NCBI GenBank assembly: GCA_905147135.1
Contig: LR990053.1
Coordinates: 14,768,501 to 14,832,500, forward strand
Length of the DNA: 64,000 nt
Source: Blastobasis lacticolella
Taxonomy: Eukaryota > Arthropoda > Insecta > Lepidoptera > Blastobasidae
Direction of reading: 5' to 3'
The notes under the pieces are model-generated. The model ran no database searches. It was not told the origin of the DNA and saw only the letters and a program-made list of their open reading frames with translations. Below are positions 36,205-46,324 of this stretch, piece by piece. The translations under genes and the position numbers were made by a program. The stretch's first letter is position 1; the number at the start of each line of letters is the position of its first letter.

Positions 36205-36614
36205 AGCGGCGGTGGACGAGTTGTTATGGTATCCGAGACGAGAGGTATCGTCAAGAAGATTGGAAAGCTATCTTTTTGGTTGAGCAAATTAGACAGGCAA
36301 TGCTTTTTTTATGCTTTGTGGGTACCGGGTTTGAATGTCACTGCGGCTATGTACCAATGACTCTTTCTGAGTTATGTATATTAGTTGAATTCTGACCGAT
36401 GTTTTTACGGTGAGAGAAAACATCGTGATGAAATATGCACATTCAGGTGCAACATAGTCAGGTCCCCTGGTAGCAGGGTTACGGAGGTCGGACGGCAGTC
36501 GCTCCACTGTAATTGCCTGATCTGCCAAATCCTGGATAATGTTCAAGGCAGACCTTGTGGCCCTTGTGCGCGAGAGCACAACAGGGACATTAACGCCAAG
36601 ATGATGACGATGAC
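36205..36614 (+). mobile_element. Family A SINE, tRNA head interrupted by about 60 bp
   Basis: The head begins GCGGTGGACGAGTTGTTATG and reaches GAGACGAGAGGTATCG. About 60 foreign bases (36251-36310) follow before the B-box region GGTACCGGGTTTGAATGTCA resumes. The body and tail are nearly complete, ending ATTAACGCCAAGATGATGAC. The antisense 148-residue frame across it is a SINE shadow. Confidence 0.75.
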
Positions 36615-36932
36615 TTTGTGATATACGCGTAGTGTCGGATTGCATTTTCACGCAACGAAACGAGAGTAGTTCATATCTTAATGCGATTGCATGAGAGGTT
36701 ATTGATGGGTTAATGATTCGATTTTTCCTAAACATGAAGGCTTTGGAGAGGAACGTTCACCTTTTAGAGGTCTTAGTCAAATTGAGACTATAAATATATT
36801 TACAAAATAAGGTAGAGAGAAAACCATCGACCTTGTGGACATAACAAAATAGTGCTGATGCACATGGTCATATCCTTCTAGACTACAGAAAGCGATGAAT
36901 GTTTTCTTCTTTATTCAACTCCATCTCAGCCT

Positions 36933-37014
36933 TTTTTTATACCACCAAGGTGGCAAACAAGCTTACGGCCTGCCTGATGGAAAGCATTCACCGCAGCCTA
37001 TGGACCAGCCTTCT
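36933..37014 (-). mobile_element. LINE 3' tail (MEFFKK family), minus strand
   Basis: Starts with TTTTTTTATACCACCAAGGTGGCAAACAAGCTTACGGCC (pieces read separately), the reverse complement of the family's poly-A end, and continues CTGATGGAAAGCATTCACCG. Only the last 80 bases of the element are present. Confidence 0.65.
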
Positions 37015-38423
37015 GCCACAGTTTTCCTACTTTATTACCTCTCGGTCTTGGAACATCAAACAATAGTATAATGTCTACATGTAGTAAGTATACTTATTAG
37101 AACCCCCAAAATTTTATGCGACCTAATCATCGCTCAATTAATATGCGGCCTACTTTTGATTCCGTGTCCCCAACCACGGCAATTCGTTTAAAACTCGCTC
37201 CCGACATCACACGCACGTCAATTATTCAATAGGAATGTTTGACAGGAGTCCTTATTAATTCAACGCGTCGCCTCAGGAGGCTCGGGGGAGAGGCAAAGGG
37301 CGCGGGGCGGGCCAAACTTTTTCAATTAAGTCCCTTTTGGTCGATGGCATTAAAATTCCAACATAATTTCCGCGGCGAGGTGATGAGTTGTAGTTGGAAG
37401 TCGAACGAAAGTCGGCGTGATTGGCGCGCGGTGTTAATTATTCAGTGGTAGGGGAGTCGGGGCGCGTGTGTGAGATGAGCTCGTTAAATATGCAGCGATG
37501 TTTATCGTATGCCTAATTCGATGATAAAATAGAATAAAGTATTAGATGTGTAGTATAATGTATTGCACGTGCTACCTTTTAATTCTATCTCCACTCACGA
37601 AAAGGTTCTTTCCTCTTCTTTTTTATCTATATTTTTCTTCAAAATATTTTGTAATGTCTAATTAAACAGGTGGAAAGAAATATAGAAGTAGATAGACAAT
37701 TCAATTTCATTTATTATATTAAGTAATAAGGGACTCATTTTTGTTAGTAAGACTTACTAAAGTTAGTAAATTACGATTTAAAAAAACAACAACATAAAGA
37801 TAATCAGCGCTGCCTGACTCCATGTGCAATCGAGACGCACCGAGTAAATATTTTTTATAGCAGGCCGTAAGCTTGTTTGCCACCTTAGTGGTATAAAAAA
37901 AATGTAAATCATAATATGACAACAACAAAAACATCACTTGAATTTGCATTGCATGTCAAACGACAACCCGTCTGCGGTCAGACAATGGCATCCAAAAACC
38001 GAAAAAATGGTGTTATTATCAAAACTTTAATCAACATCCCAGCTACTCATACGAGGTTTTACGGCGGTTGTAAAGTTAATTCTCACATTCCGGTGTATCG
38101 CCGAAAACAATGGTAAGCTTTCAAAGGCAATAATTCGGGGCCCCCAGCTTCATCCCTCAAGTTTCACGGGAGAACAATTGAAATAATTTCGTTGGAAAAT
38201 GTGTGAATTCGGTGCCGGGGAAATTTTGGCGAAAATGTGCATAATTCCTGGGAGCAAAAGTTTACTTCGCCCAGGAATTCGTTAATCGAGCTCGCGTGTG
38301 CGGGAGACTTAAAATTTCGAATTGAAATAACGTTCGCACTCCACGCTGATTCAGTTATTAAGTCGGGGCGGAGTCACCTCGCATTCCGCTCGGGAATGTG
38401 TTAAATATTAGATTTCGCGTCTG
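37015..38423. other. No gene seen; two GC-richer islands
   Basis: 37230-37470 (CTCGGGGGAGAGGCAAAGGG, GATTGGCGCGCGGTGTTAAT) and 38120-38400 (TCGGTGCCGGGGAAATTTTG, AATCGAGCTCGCGTGTGCGG) stand out from AT-rich flanks, carry TTAATTA-type homeodomain-like cores and lack repeat features. They are candidate regulatory or conserved non-coding DNA. Confidence 0.35.
37861..37902 (+). mobile_element. LINE 3' tail (MEFFKK family), 42 bases
   Basis: CAGGCCGTAAGCTTGTTTGC, then CACCTTAGTGGTATAAAAAAAA. It is the terminal 40 bases of the family and lies about 850 bp from an opposite-strand copy. Confidence 0.55.
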
Positions 38424-38596
38424 AAGCGTCGGTGACTGAGTGGTTCTGGTAAACGACTCGTAAGCGAGAGGTACCGGTTCGAATCCCACTGCGGCCAGGA
38501 CATCCTAATGACTCTTTTCTGAGTTATTTAAAGCTAAAGCGATGCTTTTACGGTGAGGGAAAACATCGTGATGAAACCTGCGCATTTATTCAACTG
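38424..38596 (+). mobile_element. Family A SINE, 5' half
   Basis: AGCGTCGGTGACTGAGTGGT, perfect B box GGTTCGAATCC, then GGTGAGGGAAAACATCGTGA. It stops at GCGCATTTATTCAACTG. Confidence 0.8.
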
Positions 38597-39164
38597 TTTC
38601 AAGATTCAGTTCAAATCTGAATCTCCTCAGGGCTCTGCCATAATTTGCCTCTTTACAGGCGGGTACTATACAGATAAAGCTGCAACCCGTTTTCTGAGTA
38701 CAGAATATTTCAAATTGTATTTTCAAAATTTAGATTACCAACTTAATATTAAAACATAACCAGTCGAGTTAATATGTGTTTGGGCTTATTGAACGTGACA
38801 GCCTACGGTGTGACACTGGCTCAAGATACTCTGAGAATTACGATGGATACTATAGAGTTAGGTCACTTTACATACACTTGTTATTAGATGTTAGGACTGG
38901 GTCACCTGGGTGAGTACTGCCACCTATACATTTCTGATTAATTTGATTAGTTTTATTGAACGACTATCTAATATCACCAGCCGAGTTCATAATTATTTAG
39001 GCCACGGGCAACGCCATTTTAAAGTTTTTCGCAGTTTTATTGACATAGTTTCAAACGGAACGGAAACTTAGCTACCTTCATAATTTATTTTGCTCTGTGT
39101 GTAGGTCAGTTTACTAAAGCTGGCGCAAACACAATCACAATACTTATTATGTTTTTGTGAACAG

Positions 39165-39325
39165 AGGTCGATCGCCTACTCGTTGGACAGACTTAATTAA
39201 AAGCTGTCACACAAAATACAGTAGTGCAATGTTCCCATAATGCTGAAGACCGTAATAAGTGGAGTCACAATGCGAGAGCTGAATTGTCCAGAGAAGATGC
39301 ATCATGAAACCACGACTTAAGAGTG
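39165..39325 (+). mobile_element. RTE/LINE C-terminal relic
   Basis: Translation gives GRSPTRWTDLIKSCHTKYSS, then in another frame HNAEDRNKWSHNARAELSRE. These match the order RPPTRWTDEI-x-K then A-x-DR-x-xW-x5-R of LINE C-terminal tails. At least one frameshift lies between the two blocks. It is short, so the assignment rests on motif order only. Confidence 0.5.
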
Positions 39326-39834
39326 AACGACTGTGGAGGAGTAGCAGAGGATTAATTATTTAAATCTTAATCTTAGGAGCATTGAGCATTGTCACTCCAT
39401 TGTACAAGTCAACAAGTACAACATAATATAACTAAAAAAACACAAAAATTCTTTCCAGGACATCCGCCTAACAATCCCATATAAAGCTTTGGCCTTTCTA
39501 GATAAAGGAAAGACCAATAAGCTATTATTATACTTCCCTTCCAAAAAGCTATTAACATCGTAATGAACAAAACATTCTGGTCTTGCAACCTCATTCCGAA
39601 CACATTCCACCATAATATGAACCGCATCCTCTATTAAATTACATTCAGAATAATCTGGAGACGGAACCTTGCGCTTTAGAAATGCAAAAGGGCCTAATTT
39701 GGCTGAAAAATAAATTCGAGAAATATATCCCTTTTTTTAATATAGGTACGAGTGCTGTGAACGTATGTTAACTAACCTGCATCATTATTTTCATCATACT
39801 CGTAGTCATCCGTTACATAGAATTAACAAAATTC

Positions 39835-40015
39835 AGTCAGTGTTCGTGTCCGTATTTCCGATAGCTCCTCCAAAACTACACAGCGGATAGTTTGATGCTG
39901 TTTTCATCATTAGTTAGAGAATTTCTCCCAAATCAATTATATGATATATGCATATATAATAGTAAAAACAGCCAAGAAAACTCGTGCGAGGCCGGGACGG
40001 GTCACTATTGTACTT
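39835..40015 (+). repeat. RTE-like repeat fragment
   Basis: Contains GTCCGTATTTCCGATAGCTC, CTCCAAAACTACACAGCGGA, and ends GTGCGAGGCCGGGACGGGTC, ACTA. The closing word 'GAGGCCGGGACGGGTC' parallels the GAAGCCGGGGCGGGCC end at 26900. Decayed. Confidence 0.5.
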
Positions 40016-40437
40016 GTAAAAACCAAATCGCCGCGTTCTGTTTCTCGGTTCACTACTTTTAATGTACACGACACAGTCTCGTGCGGTTTCCACTGATTGC
40101 TAGAAGGTTCTACGAATCATACGAAAAAGCAGCAGGTCGCTACTAATAAATAGATAAACAGAAAACATGGCCCTAAAAGTCCTTACACGGAAAAGGGATA
40201 CTTACTCACGGCATTGTATATCCTTCCCAAATATATTGGCAGAATCGCAAATGTATTTACGCGAAACATTTCCAACAAAGGAAACTATAGCAGGCTATCA
40301 GCAATCGGGTTAGACGTTGATCAAGTTCAAGTTACAATAAGATCTTGAAGTGGTGCAAGTTGCGGGCGAAAGCGATTGAAGAGATAGAAATAATTGTATG
40401 GTTACATACAGGTAAATATTTTTCACAATTTTTGAGA

Positions 40438-40768
40438 AGCTTCGGCGGGCTATTGGTTAAGGGGCCTAACTGGTACCCCGGGGTACAGAGTTCGAATTTC
40501 AGTACCGCTATGTATCAATTACTCTTTTCTGAGTTATGTATATTAGTTAAACACTAACTAAAGCGTGGAGGTTATGGCAATAACTGGTGATGCTCTGACG
40601 GCGAGGAAACGGTGCACATTCAGTCGCGATCCAATCTGGTTAGGTTCGTAACGTCACGGAGGTCATCTGACCTCATCTCCACTGTAATTACACTCCACTG
40701 TAATTACTTGATATGAAAAATTCTGTATCATGGTGAAGGCGGAAGGAAACATTAACACCAAGATGACC
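40438..40768 (+). mobile_element. Family A SINE with internal duplication
   Basis: The head is diverged (GGCGGGCTATTGGTTAAGGG), the B box reads AGTTCGAATTTC, and the tail ends ATTAACACCAAGATGACCAC. The 16-base word CTCCACTGTAATTACA is repeated back to back near 40676-40705, where other copies have it once. Confidence 0.7.
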
Positions 40769-40807
40769 ACATTTTTTCTAGTATTTCTCAGCTCAGTTCC
40801 TCAATTC

Positions 40808-41820
40808 TCAATTCATTTATTTATTCGTGGTACACAGGTTATGCAATTGTTACAATTTTAGTAGATGGGTCCTCTGTGACCTGCCATCGGCATACAAATT
40901 TGGAGTTGGTAATTACAATTTAGAATTTATATAATTTCGTATACATTTAACAATATAAAATTAGTCTTAAATAATTATTATAAAATATCACTGTTCAATG
41001 TCATTATTAATTAAAATGTCAATAGAAGATAGTGTCAATAATAATTTGAATGTCAATAAAAATATAATGTCAAGGTAATTTAAAAATTATAAACCTCAAA
41101 TAACTAACAATATTCAAAATGACAACAATGTCAAAAAAATAAAATTATAGTATAAAATGTCATAACATATCCAAAGTCACATTCTTACTGTTTATTTATA
41201 CTCCTTGCACGCCAAAAGAATCTCGTCAATTGTGTAAAACACCCCTTCAACAAGAAAACTGTACAGTTGTTTTTTAAACTTGTTAAGATTTTCTGCTTGG
41301 CGTATAGGTTTTGGGATCGCGTTGTACAATTTAAGGGCCATCGCAAAAACACTCCTATGAAATAAAGCGTGCATGGATGGACATGGAGCTGGTCTCGACG
41401 TCGTGCGCTCTCAACATGCGGGAAAAGATCCAGATTTGTTCGCACAAATATTACAATTTCGTAGACATAGAGGGATGGCATCGTTAATAATTTTAACCCT
41501 TTAAAAAATGGTCTACAACTATCCGTACGTTTCAGGTTACAGATGGCTCTTAAGCATCTTTTTTGCGCCCTGAATACAGCTCCCTTCCCTGTTGCGTTGC
41601 CCCAGAAAATAATCCCATACCGCAGCACTGAAACTACAAGACCGTGATAGGCTAGTAGCACAGTATTTCGATTTACTACCCTATTTAGTTTGTAAATTGC
41701 GTACGAGGATTGATTTATTTTATTACAAACATAATCGATGTGCGTATTCCAACTCATATTCCGATCCAGGTGTAGGCCTAAACATTTTGTGACATTCGTA
41801 TTTTCAATTATTTGACCTCA
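40808..41820 (-). mobile_element. 5'-truncated Jockey-like non-LTR retrotransposon with reverse transcriptase C-terminus
   Basis: On the minus strand an open frame enters near 41818 (frame reads IIENTNVTKCLGLHLDRN), continues MSWNTHIDYVCNKINQ, then a hydrophobic YG-IFWGNAT block, QKRCLRAICNLKR and SCRPFF. This is the conserved region after the palm domain of Jockey-superfamily reverse transcriptases. A one-base frameshift near 41374 moves the true C-terminus into another frame (MHALFHRSVFAMALKLYNAI to ACKEYK, stop by about 41190). The 3' UTR is AT-rich with repeated TGTCAATA-type words at 40990-41090, and the 3' end is an AATAAATAAATGA tail near 40808-40825. An upstream in-frame stop marks the 5' truncation. 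It is a dead copy. Confidence 0.85.
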
Positions 41821-41867
41821 GGAATATGATTTAAAATACCCATGAGAAACATGTTATGATAAAGTCC

Positions 41868-42076
41868 TACTTCCTACTAATATAATAAACACGAAAGTTG
41901 GTAAAGATGGATGGATGTTTATTACCCCTTTACGCAAAAAGTATTGAACGGCTCAGTGCTCAGAGTAGCACATTGTCTATAATTTATCCCGAAATTCAAT
42001 GTAGTTCGTGGTGATCATATTCATAGATCATAACCGAATTTTCCTCGGATGAAGTCGTGGGCAAAAGCTAGTATCG
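41868..42076 (+). mobile_element. RTE-like 3' repeat, near full consensus order
   Basis: Reads CTACTAATATAATAAACACG, AAAGTTGGTAAAGATGGATG, GATGTTTATTACCCC, CGCAAAAAGTATTGAACGG, then TTTATCCCGAAATTC and finally GATGAAGTCGTGGGCAAAAG, CTAGTA. This order (new-hit sequence, 'ACTGAACGGATTT', 'TTTTTATCCCG', 'GAAGTCGCGGGCAAAAGCTAGT') is a very common lepidopteran interspersed repeat. Confidence 0.65.
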
Positions 42077-42279
42077 TTTAATGTAATTACTATATCAGCC
42101 GTGGCATTATGCTGTGTGCGATTATGTGTCATTGCTCTTCTTTATGGCACGATTATGAAGTATTTTTTGGTATTTTTATTAATTTATTGTATTAAACGGG
42201 TCTCACGCTCGTGGTGCCTTTTCGATTTGATTTTCCGACGTTTCTGTTGGGTATTATCCACGGAAACTGTTAGGGGTAC

Positions 42280-42329
42280 CTCGCGTTCTATACACATATT
42301 ATTACAATAATATGTGTAAAAAACGCGAG
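42280..42329. repeat. 50-nt near-perfect palindrome
   Basis: Outer stem CTCGCGTT/AACGCGAG, two mismatches, inner stem TACACATATTATT/AATAATATGTGTA with a 2-nt centre. As DNA it can extrude a cruciform; as RNA it forms a tight hairpin. Confidence 0.85.
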
Positions 42330-42468
42330 TTTAGTTTGAAACAAATAATATATTTTTTGTTTTTCTCTTTTTGTTATTGTCTTGTTTGTTTTGTACTTTT
42401 GTGCCTTGTTAAGTAGGTGTCCTAAATTGTACTTTACTTTATTTTACTATACTGCTGGTCCAGTAACT

Positions 42469-42488
42469 GGTGTATAATATTATACACC
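42469..42488. repeat. Perfect 20-bp palindrome
   Basis: GGTGTATAATATTATACACC reads the same on both strands. It is 140 bp from the 42280 palindrome. Confidence 0.9.
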
Positions 42489-42681
42489 GCGAAATCCTAT
42501 AACTCGTGCCATAGGATTAACAAGTAACCGATTTTCTGGGTCATGTGGCGGCCCAATGCCGGCACATCCTGAATCCAGCTGCTAGCCTAATACTGTTTGC
42601 TTGTTATGTCTTAATAGTCAAATGTGGGAAATCTTTCAGTGAGAAATGTCAGTAGTTGAATTTAAAATGTGAAAATAAAAT

Positions 42682-42971
42682 GACGCGACCTACCTCTACG
42701 TTTTACCCCTACCTTCCCTTTTTTTTTGGTTATAAACTTTCCTCTTTAATCAGTCTATATATTGTTGAAAACCGCATTAAAATCCGTTGCGTTTAAAATA
42801 TCTAAGCGACTTTGTGTTATTTTATGTACTAGTGAACCCGGCGCGACTTTCTTCGCGTACACCTTCTTTACCCCTACCTACCCCTTCTTCTTCTTTTTTC
42901 CGTTGCGTAGTTTAAAAGATCTGTACATAGATACAAAGGGATACACGGCGGGAAGCGACTTTGTTATATGA
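42682..42971 (-). repeat. Two family C repeats in direct tandem
   Basis: First unit 42682-42830 (GCGACCTACCTCTACGTTTT ... AAATCCGTTGCGTTTAAAAT). Second unit 42831-42971 (GGCGCGACTTTCTTCGCGTA ... TTGCGTAGTTTAAAAGATCT, GGCGGGAAGCGACTTTGTTA). The second lacks the 'TATAAACTTTCCTCTTAAATC ... AAAACCGCATTAAAAT' middle portion. Head-to-tail order suggests duplication or recurrent insertion at one site. Confidence 0.7.
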
Positions 42972-42980
42972 GTATACTAT

Positions 42981-43250
42981 AAATAAAATAAAATAAATAC
43001 ATAAATATTCGTGGACAAATTCACACAGCGCCATCTAGCCCCAAAATAAGCAAAGCTTGTACTATGGGTGCTAGATAACTGATATACTACTGATATACTT
43101 TTTTAAATACACACTTATTATACATAGAACACCCAGACCCGTAGCAGAAATTAAAATTCATCATTTCAATTTCTGCCCGGCCGGGAACCGAACCCGGGAC
43201 CTCTTGCGTGGCAGACAGGCACGTTGACCATTGAACCGGTCAGGTCGTCA
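42981..43250 (-). mobile_element. Family B SINE (tRNA-Gly-derived), full length
   Basis: RNA-sense (minus) head: CTGAGTGGTTCAGTGG-type text (here with an ACCGG-TTCAA variant), CTGCCACGCAAGAGGTCCCG, then B box GGTTCGGTTCC-type and CCCGGCCGGGCAG. This tracks tRNA-Gly(GCC), whose anticodon loop is CTGCCACGC. The body AGAAATTGAAATGATGAATT, GTCTGGGTGTTCTATGTATA, ends GGCGCTGTGTGAATTTGTCC. It lies 10 bp from the family C tandem pair and 70 bp before the candidate exon. Confidence 0.85.
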
Positions 43251-43319
43251 AACTATGTATAGATATAGATGTTGCCTATCAGAAAAATCGAAAGAGCAAT
43301 GCAAAGTGGCGGTCCATAG

Positions 43320-43504
43320 TCGGTCCGATGGGCTCGTGCGGCGCCTTCGGATCGTGCATGTCCGCCCTGGTTCCCGCCATGACCAACTCCACGTTCTGCC
43401 TGCCGTCTGGCCACTACAGCTGCGGCGGCGCAGTCGCCCAGGCACCCAAACTCGCAGAACCGGCGGAATCTTCAGTTAAAATAGTCGAAATTCCCAGCTC
43501 ATAA
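43320..43504 (+). CDS. Candidate terminal exon of an unidentified gene, cysteine-containing C-terminus
   Basis: An open frame from about 43283 runs through ATG 43328 to TAA at 43502-43504, followed at once by TGA. From the ATG it gives 58 residues starting MGSCGAFGSCMSALVPAMTN and ending VKIVEIPSS, with four cysteines spaced C-x5-C-x13-C-x7-C. Third codon positions are mostly G or C (GGC, TGC, GCC, CTG), unlike the AT-rich surroundings, which argues for real coding sequence. The ATG context is poor, so an internal exon boundary is more likely than a start. Possible acceptors are TTGCCTATCAG (AG at 43281-43282, phase 0) or CCATAG (AG at 43318-43319). An AATAAA lies at 43596-43601. I do not recognise the family. 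It could also be a retrocopied mRNA end, but no poly-A follows the signal. Confidence 0.45.
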
Positions 43505-43595
43505 TGAACCACCACCACTACTAGCTAGCCACACACCCCGCGCAAGAACCTACTTTGAATTCAGTTGTGACAAGTTACTACAATAGCTTAAGATG

Positions 43596-43601
43596 AATAA
43601 A
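43596..43601 (+). terminator. Possible polyadenylation signal AATAAA
   Basis: This hexamer lies 92 bases after the TAA stop of the 43.3-kb reading frame, within 'GATGAATAAATG'. It is the expected distance and orientation for a short 3' UTR, but AATAAA is common in AT-rich DNA, so it supports the gene only in combination with the frame. Confidence 0.35.
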
Positions 43602-44276
43602 TGTACTATAGTCTCTGCCTACCCCACCTGTGGGACAAAGGCGTGCCCTTTACGTATATATGGAAGTGAGGAAAAAAGCAAGCAAGTAGAACAAAGTGGC
43701 ACTCCATAGTATTACGCTCTGCCTACCCCACCGGTGGGACAGAGGCGCGAGCTTTAGGTATAAAGGTATATGAGTATCAGAAAACATCTTTATCCATCTC
43801 CCAACCCTCCTTTCAACCCAGCCGAACGGTCCAATCGAATTATGTGTCAAACTCTAAGGCCCAGTTCATTTCTCAAATACGCCGCCAATAACACTGATTG
43901 AGTTCAGTAACTTTCTAATTACGGCCTTTCAAGTAAATTAAGCATTCCAATAGGCTTTTGAAGCCATAGCGAAGACTTGTATTGGTTAATTTGGATCATC
44001 GCCTGGTGGTTTTGAGGCGGCAATTTTGTGGAAGCTTTGCTTGCTTCACGACTTTATTCAATACAAATGCTTATTGTGAATGACTGCACCTGAGGTTGTG
44101 CATTTTTGTTGCCTGCAACCGAAATGCATGAATCGTAGATGTTATGGACGATAGTTACCGCTTACCATCATGTTTGAAGCTGTGTGCTCATTTGTCACTT
44201 TAATAAAAAAAATGGAAACTATAATTCTATGAGCTGAGTTATAACGTATTTTTACAAATATATTCTTTTATTATTT

Positions 44277-44432
44277 TATACCTACTTTACCCCTACTTAC
44301 CCATTTTTCTTGCTTAAGCCTAAACATAAACGTTCCTCTTAAATCACTCTATCTATTGTTAAATATCGCAATAAATCCGTTGCGTAGTTTAAAATACATC
44401 GACTTTGTTTTATACCATGTTTTATAATATAA
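44277..44432 (-). repeat. Family C repeat
   Basis: TATACCTACTTTACCCCTAC, CCTCTTAAATCACTCTATCT, ATTGTTAAATATCGC, CCGTTGCGTAGTTTAAAATA, CGACTTTGTTTTATACC. Confidence 0.7.
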
Positions 44433-44664
44433 TCTATAGGTAAGTTAAAAGAGAATAAAGATTTGAGATTTCCTCGACATAGTTCAACATAAAAGATCCA
44501 GAATTTTGTTCGAGCAAGCTACGGCTAAGGAATTCCAATAAATACTTGCTGCCGGAATCTCTTACAAAAAATAGACTAGTAAATTTTTGTAAGAAGTAAT
44601 AATATATATATATGTTATATCTATGTTATATCTCTGTATTTCTTTATTGTGTGCAATAAATAGT

Positions 44665-44901
44665 TAAATAAATAAATAATAATCATAAATGCTAGCAAAG
44701 TTCACACAGCACCATCTATCTAGGTGCTAGACAACTGATAAACTACTTACATATTTTTTAAATACATACTCATTACCCATATAACACCCATAACCGTAAC
44801 ATAAATTAAAATTCATCATTTCATTTTCTGCCTGGCCGTGAATCGAACAATCGGACATCTGCGTGGCAGACCAGCGTTAACCACTGAACCACTCAGCTAT
44901 G
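44665..44901 (-). mobile_element. Family B SINE
   Basis: CACACAGCACCATCTATCTA, ACACCCATAACCGTAACATA, then head ending CACTGAACCACTCAGC. The B box is damaged by a small insertion (GAATCGAACAATCGGACATC). A deletion removes the GCCCCAAAATAAGC part of the body. Confidence 0.75.
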
Positions 44902-45208
44902 TTATTCTCTAAAACAACATCCGTGAGCGCAACGAAAAACCATGAAAATTTCTATTGAAGTATTGTAGCATCCGACAGAACATCCTACATTTCATCGTTT
45001 CGATCTAGGATGATTTTTACTGAATCGCACCCCAGGTCGTCAATACATAAAACAGTACATAAATAATGTATACATTGTTATTATGAAGAATGTGGAAGGG
45101 CAGAAGGGGTGTGTCGGACGGTCTGTGCTATGGGAACAATTTCGAAGCTGAAAGGTTTTGGTAGTTGTGTTTGACTAAATATTGGATCGAATATTTAGTC
45201 AATATCTC

Positions 45209-45636
45209 GGTTGCCGTCCCCCGCCGGATAGCCCCGGCTGCCTCTTGACCATGAGCCAGGATTTGGCAAATCAATTAATTACATGGAGTTCTTCAAGAAA
45301 GGGGTTAAATGGTTTTTACGGGGTCGGCAACGCGTGGGTGATGCCCCTGGTATTGCAAACGTCCATAGGCTGCGGTGACTGCTTACCATCAGGCAGACCG
45401 TAAGCTTGGTTGTCACATTGGTGGTATAAAAAAAAAACATTTACCGGCAGCCATCTGACAATGGTGATATCATTTTAATATGGGAATTTGACCAGATATA
45501 ATCACGTTAAAACATTCAGTCGCTTGAATGCGCAGGTTGCTCACTGTGTTTTTTCTCGTCGTAATAGTATCGGTTAGTGCACAACTTATATTGTATAACT
45601 TACCTACTTACTCGTAACTCAGAAAAAGTCATTCAA
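45209..45636 (-). mobile_element. Family A SINE interrupted by a LINE tail
   Basis: Left part TTGACCATGAGCCAGGATTT to 45282, right part from 45441 (CGGCAGCCATCTGAC) through AGTATCGGTTAGTGCACAAC to AACTCAGAAAAAGTCATTC. The LINE insertion between them dates after this SINE. The tRNA head is missing. Confidence 0.7.
45283..45437 (+). mobile_element. LINE 3' end (MEFFKK family) nested inside a family A SINE
   Basis: The segment starts ATGGAGTTCTTCAAGAAA and translates MEFFKKGVKWFLRGRQRVGD, then APGIANVHRLR and a stop. The non-coding tail TTACCATCAGGCAGACCGTA is followed by GGTATAAAAAAAAAA. Family A SINE sequence stands on both sides (GGATTTGGCAAATCAATTAA before, CAGCCATCTGACAATGG after). Candidate target-site bases are AATTAC and ATTTAC. 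This copy is the best preserved of its family in the window. Confidence 0.8.
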
Positions 45637-46324
45637 CTCAGTCTAGTCATATCTATTAATACAAAACGGAATGGAGCGCTCGGAGGATGATTAGGCGGTA
45701 TAAGTGGAACTGAAAATACATTCAACCGCCACGCAGCAATAAGCCTTATAACTGACTATCAATTTGACTAACAAACCCATAGTAAAGTCGACTACATTCA
45801 AAAGAATAAATTTGGCGCAGCTATTTGCAGAACCACTGTATGTCGTAAAATGCCGCTGTGGGCGAAATAGCCGGTGAAATAATGTAATTGGTGGTCAGAT
45901 TGAAAATCTGGGTCGCGTGTTTGATGGCAAAATCCTCGATTTCTTGTATTGATAGGTAGTACAGAAGTTCAGTTTTTACATACTAGCGACTGTATACACT
46001 GCAGAAATATTTTCAACAGCGGAAAACTATGTAAAGTAAATTTGAATAGAATACTAAATAATTAAGCACCACAACGGTAATACTGAATAAAGCGTAATAT
46101 AGTAATATAGTCACCTTCTACTTTGCTTAATGTAGTAATCTTGTAAAAAAAAAGGAAATCCGAAAGGAAGGAAAGACGGGAAATCGTCAGATAAGCGATC
46201 CAGTATACATATTCTTCAATATTTCACAAACTACTAAACAGATTTTAATGAAACAGAGTTGTCTGTTGTGTCGTTTATAATTGTGTTTTTTCGTATATGT
46301 ATGTTTTCTTGTGTACGATAAAGA

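Larger units (their letters stand above)
43296..43780 (+). repeat. Two diverged copies of a 'CTCTGCCTACCCCACC' interspersed repeat, the first split by the 43.3-kb exon
   Basis: The intact copy is about 43680-43780: AAAGTGGCACTCCATAGT, a few bases, then CTCTGCCTACCCCACC and GTGGGACAGAGGCG. The same left part (AAAGTGGCGGTCCATAG) stands at 43302-43319 and the same right part at 43610-43640, with the candidate exon between them. Either the exon-bearing segment was inserted into a repeat unit, or repeat halves flank it by chance. Confidence 0.55.

Noticed and set aside
36289..36735. 148-codon minus-strand open frame, the longest on that strand after the LINE
   Set aside because: It is antisense to a family A SINE; the same peptide strings appear antisense to other SINE copies.
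43248..43479. 65- and 82-codon frames on either strand at the 43.3-kb exon
   Set aside because: The Arg-rich translations are out-of-frame readings of the GC-rich exon; the frame ending VEIPSS fits better.
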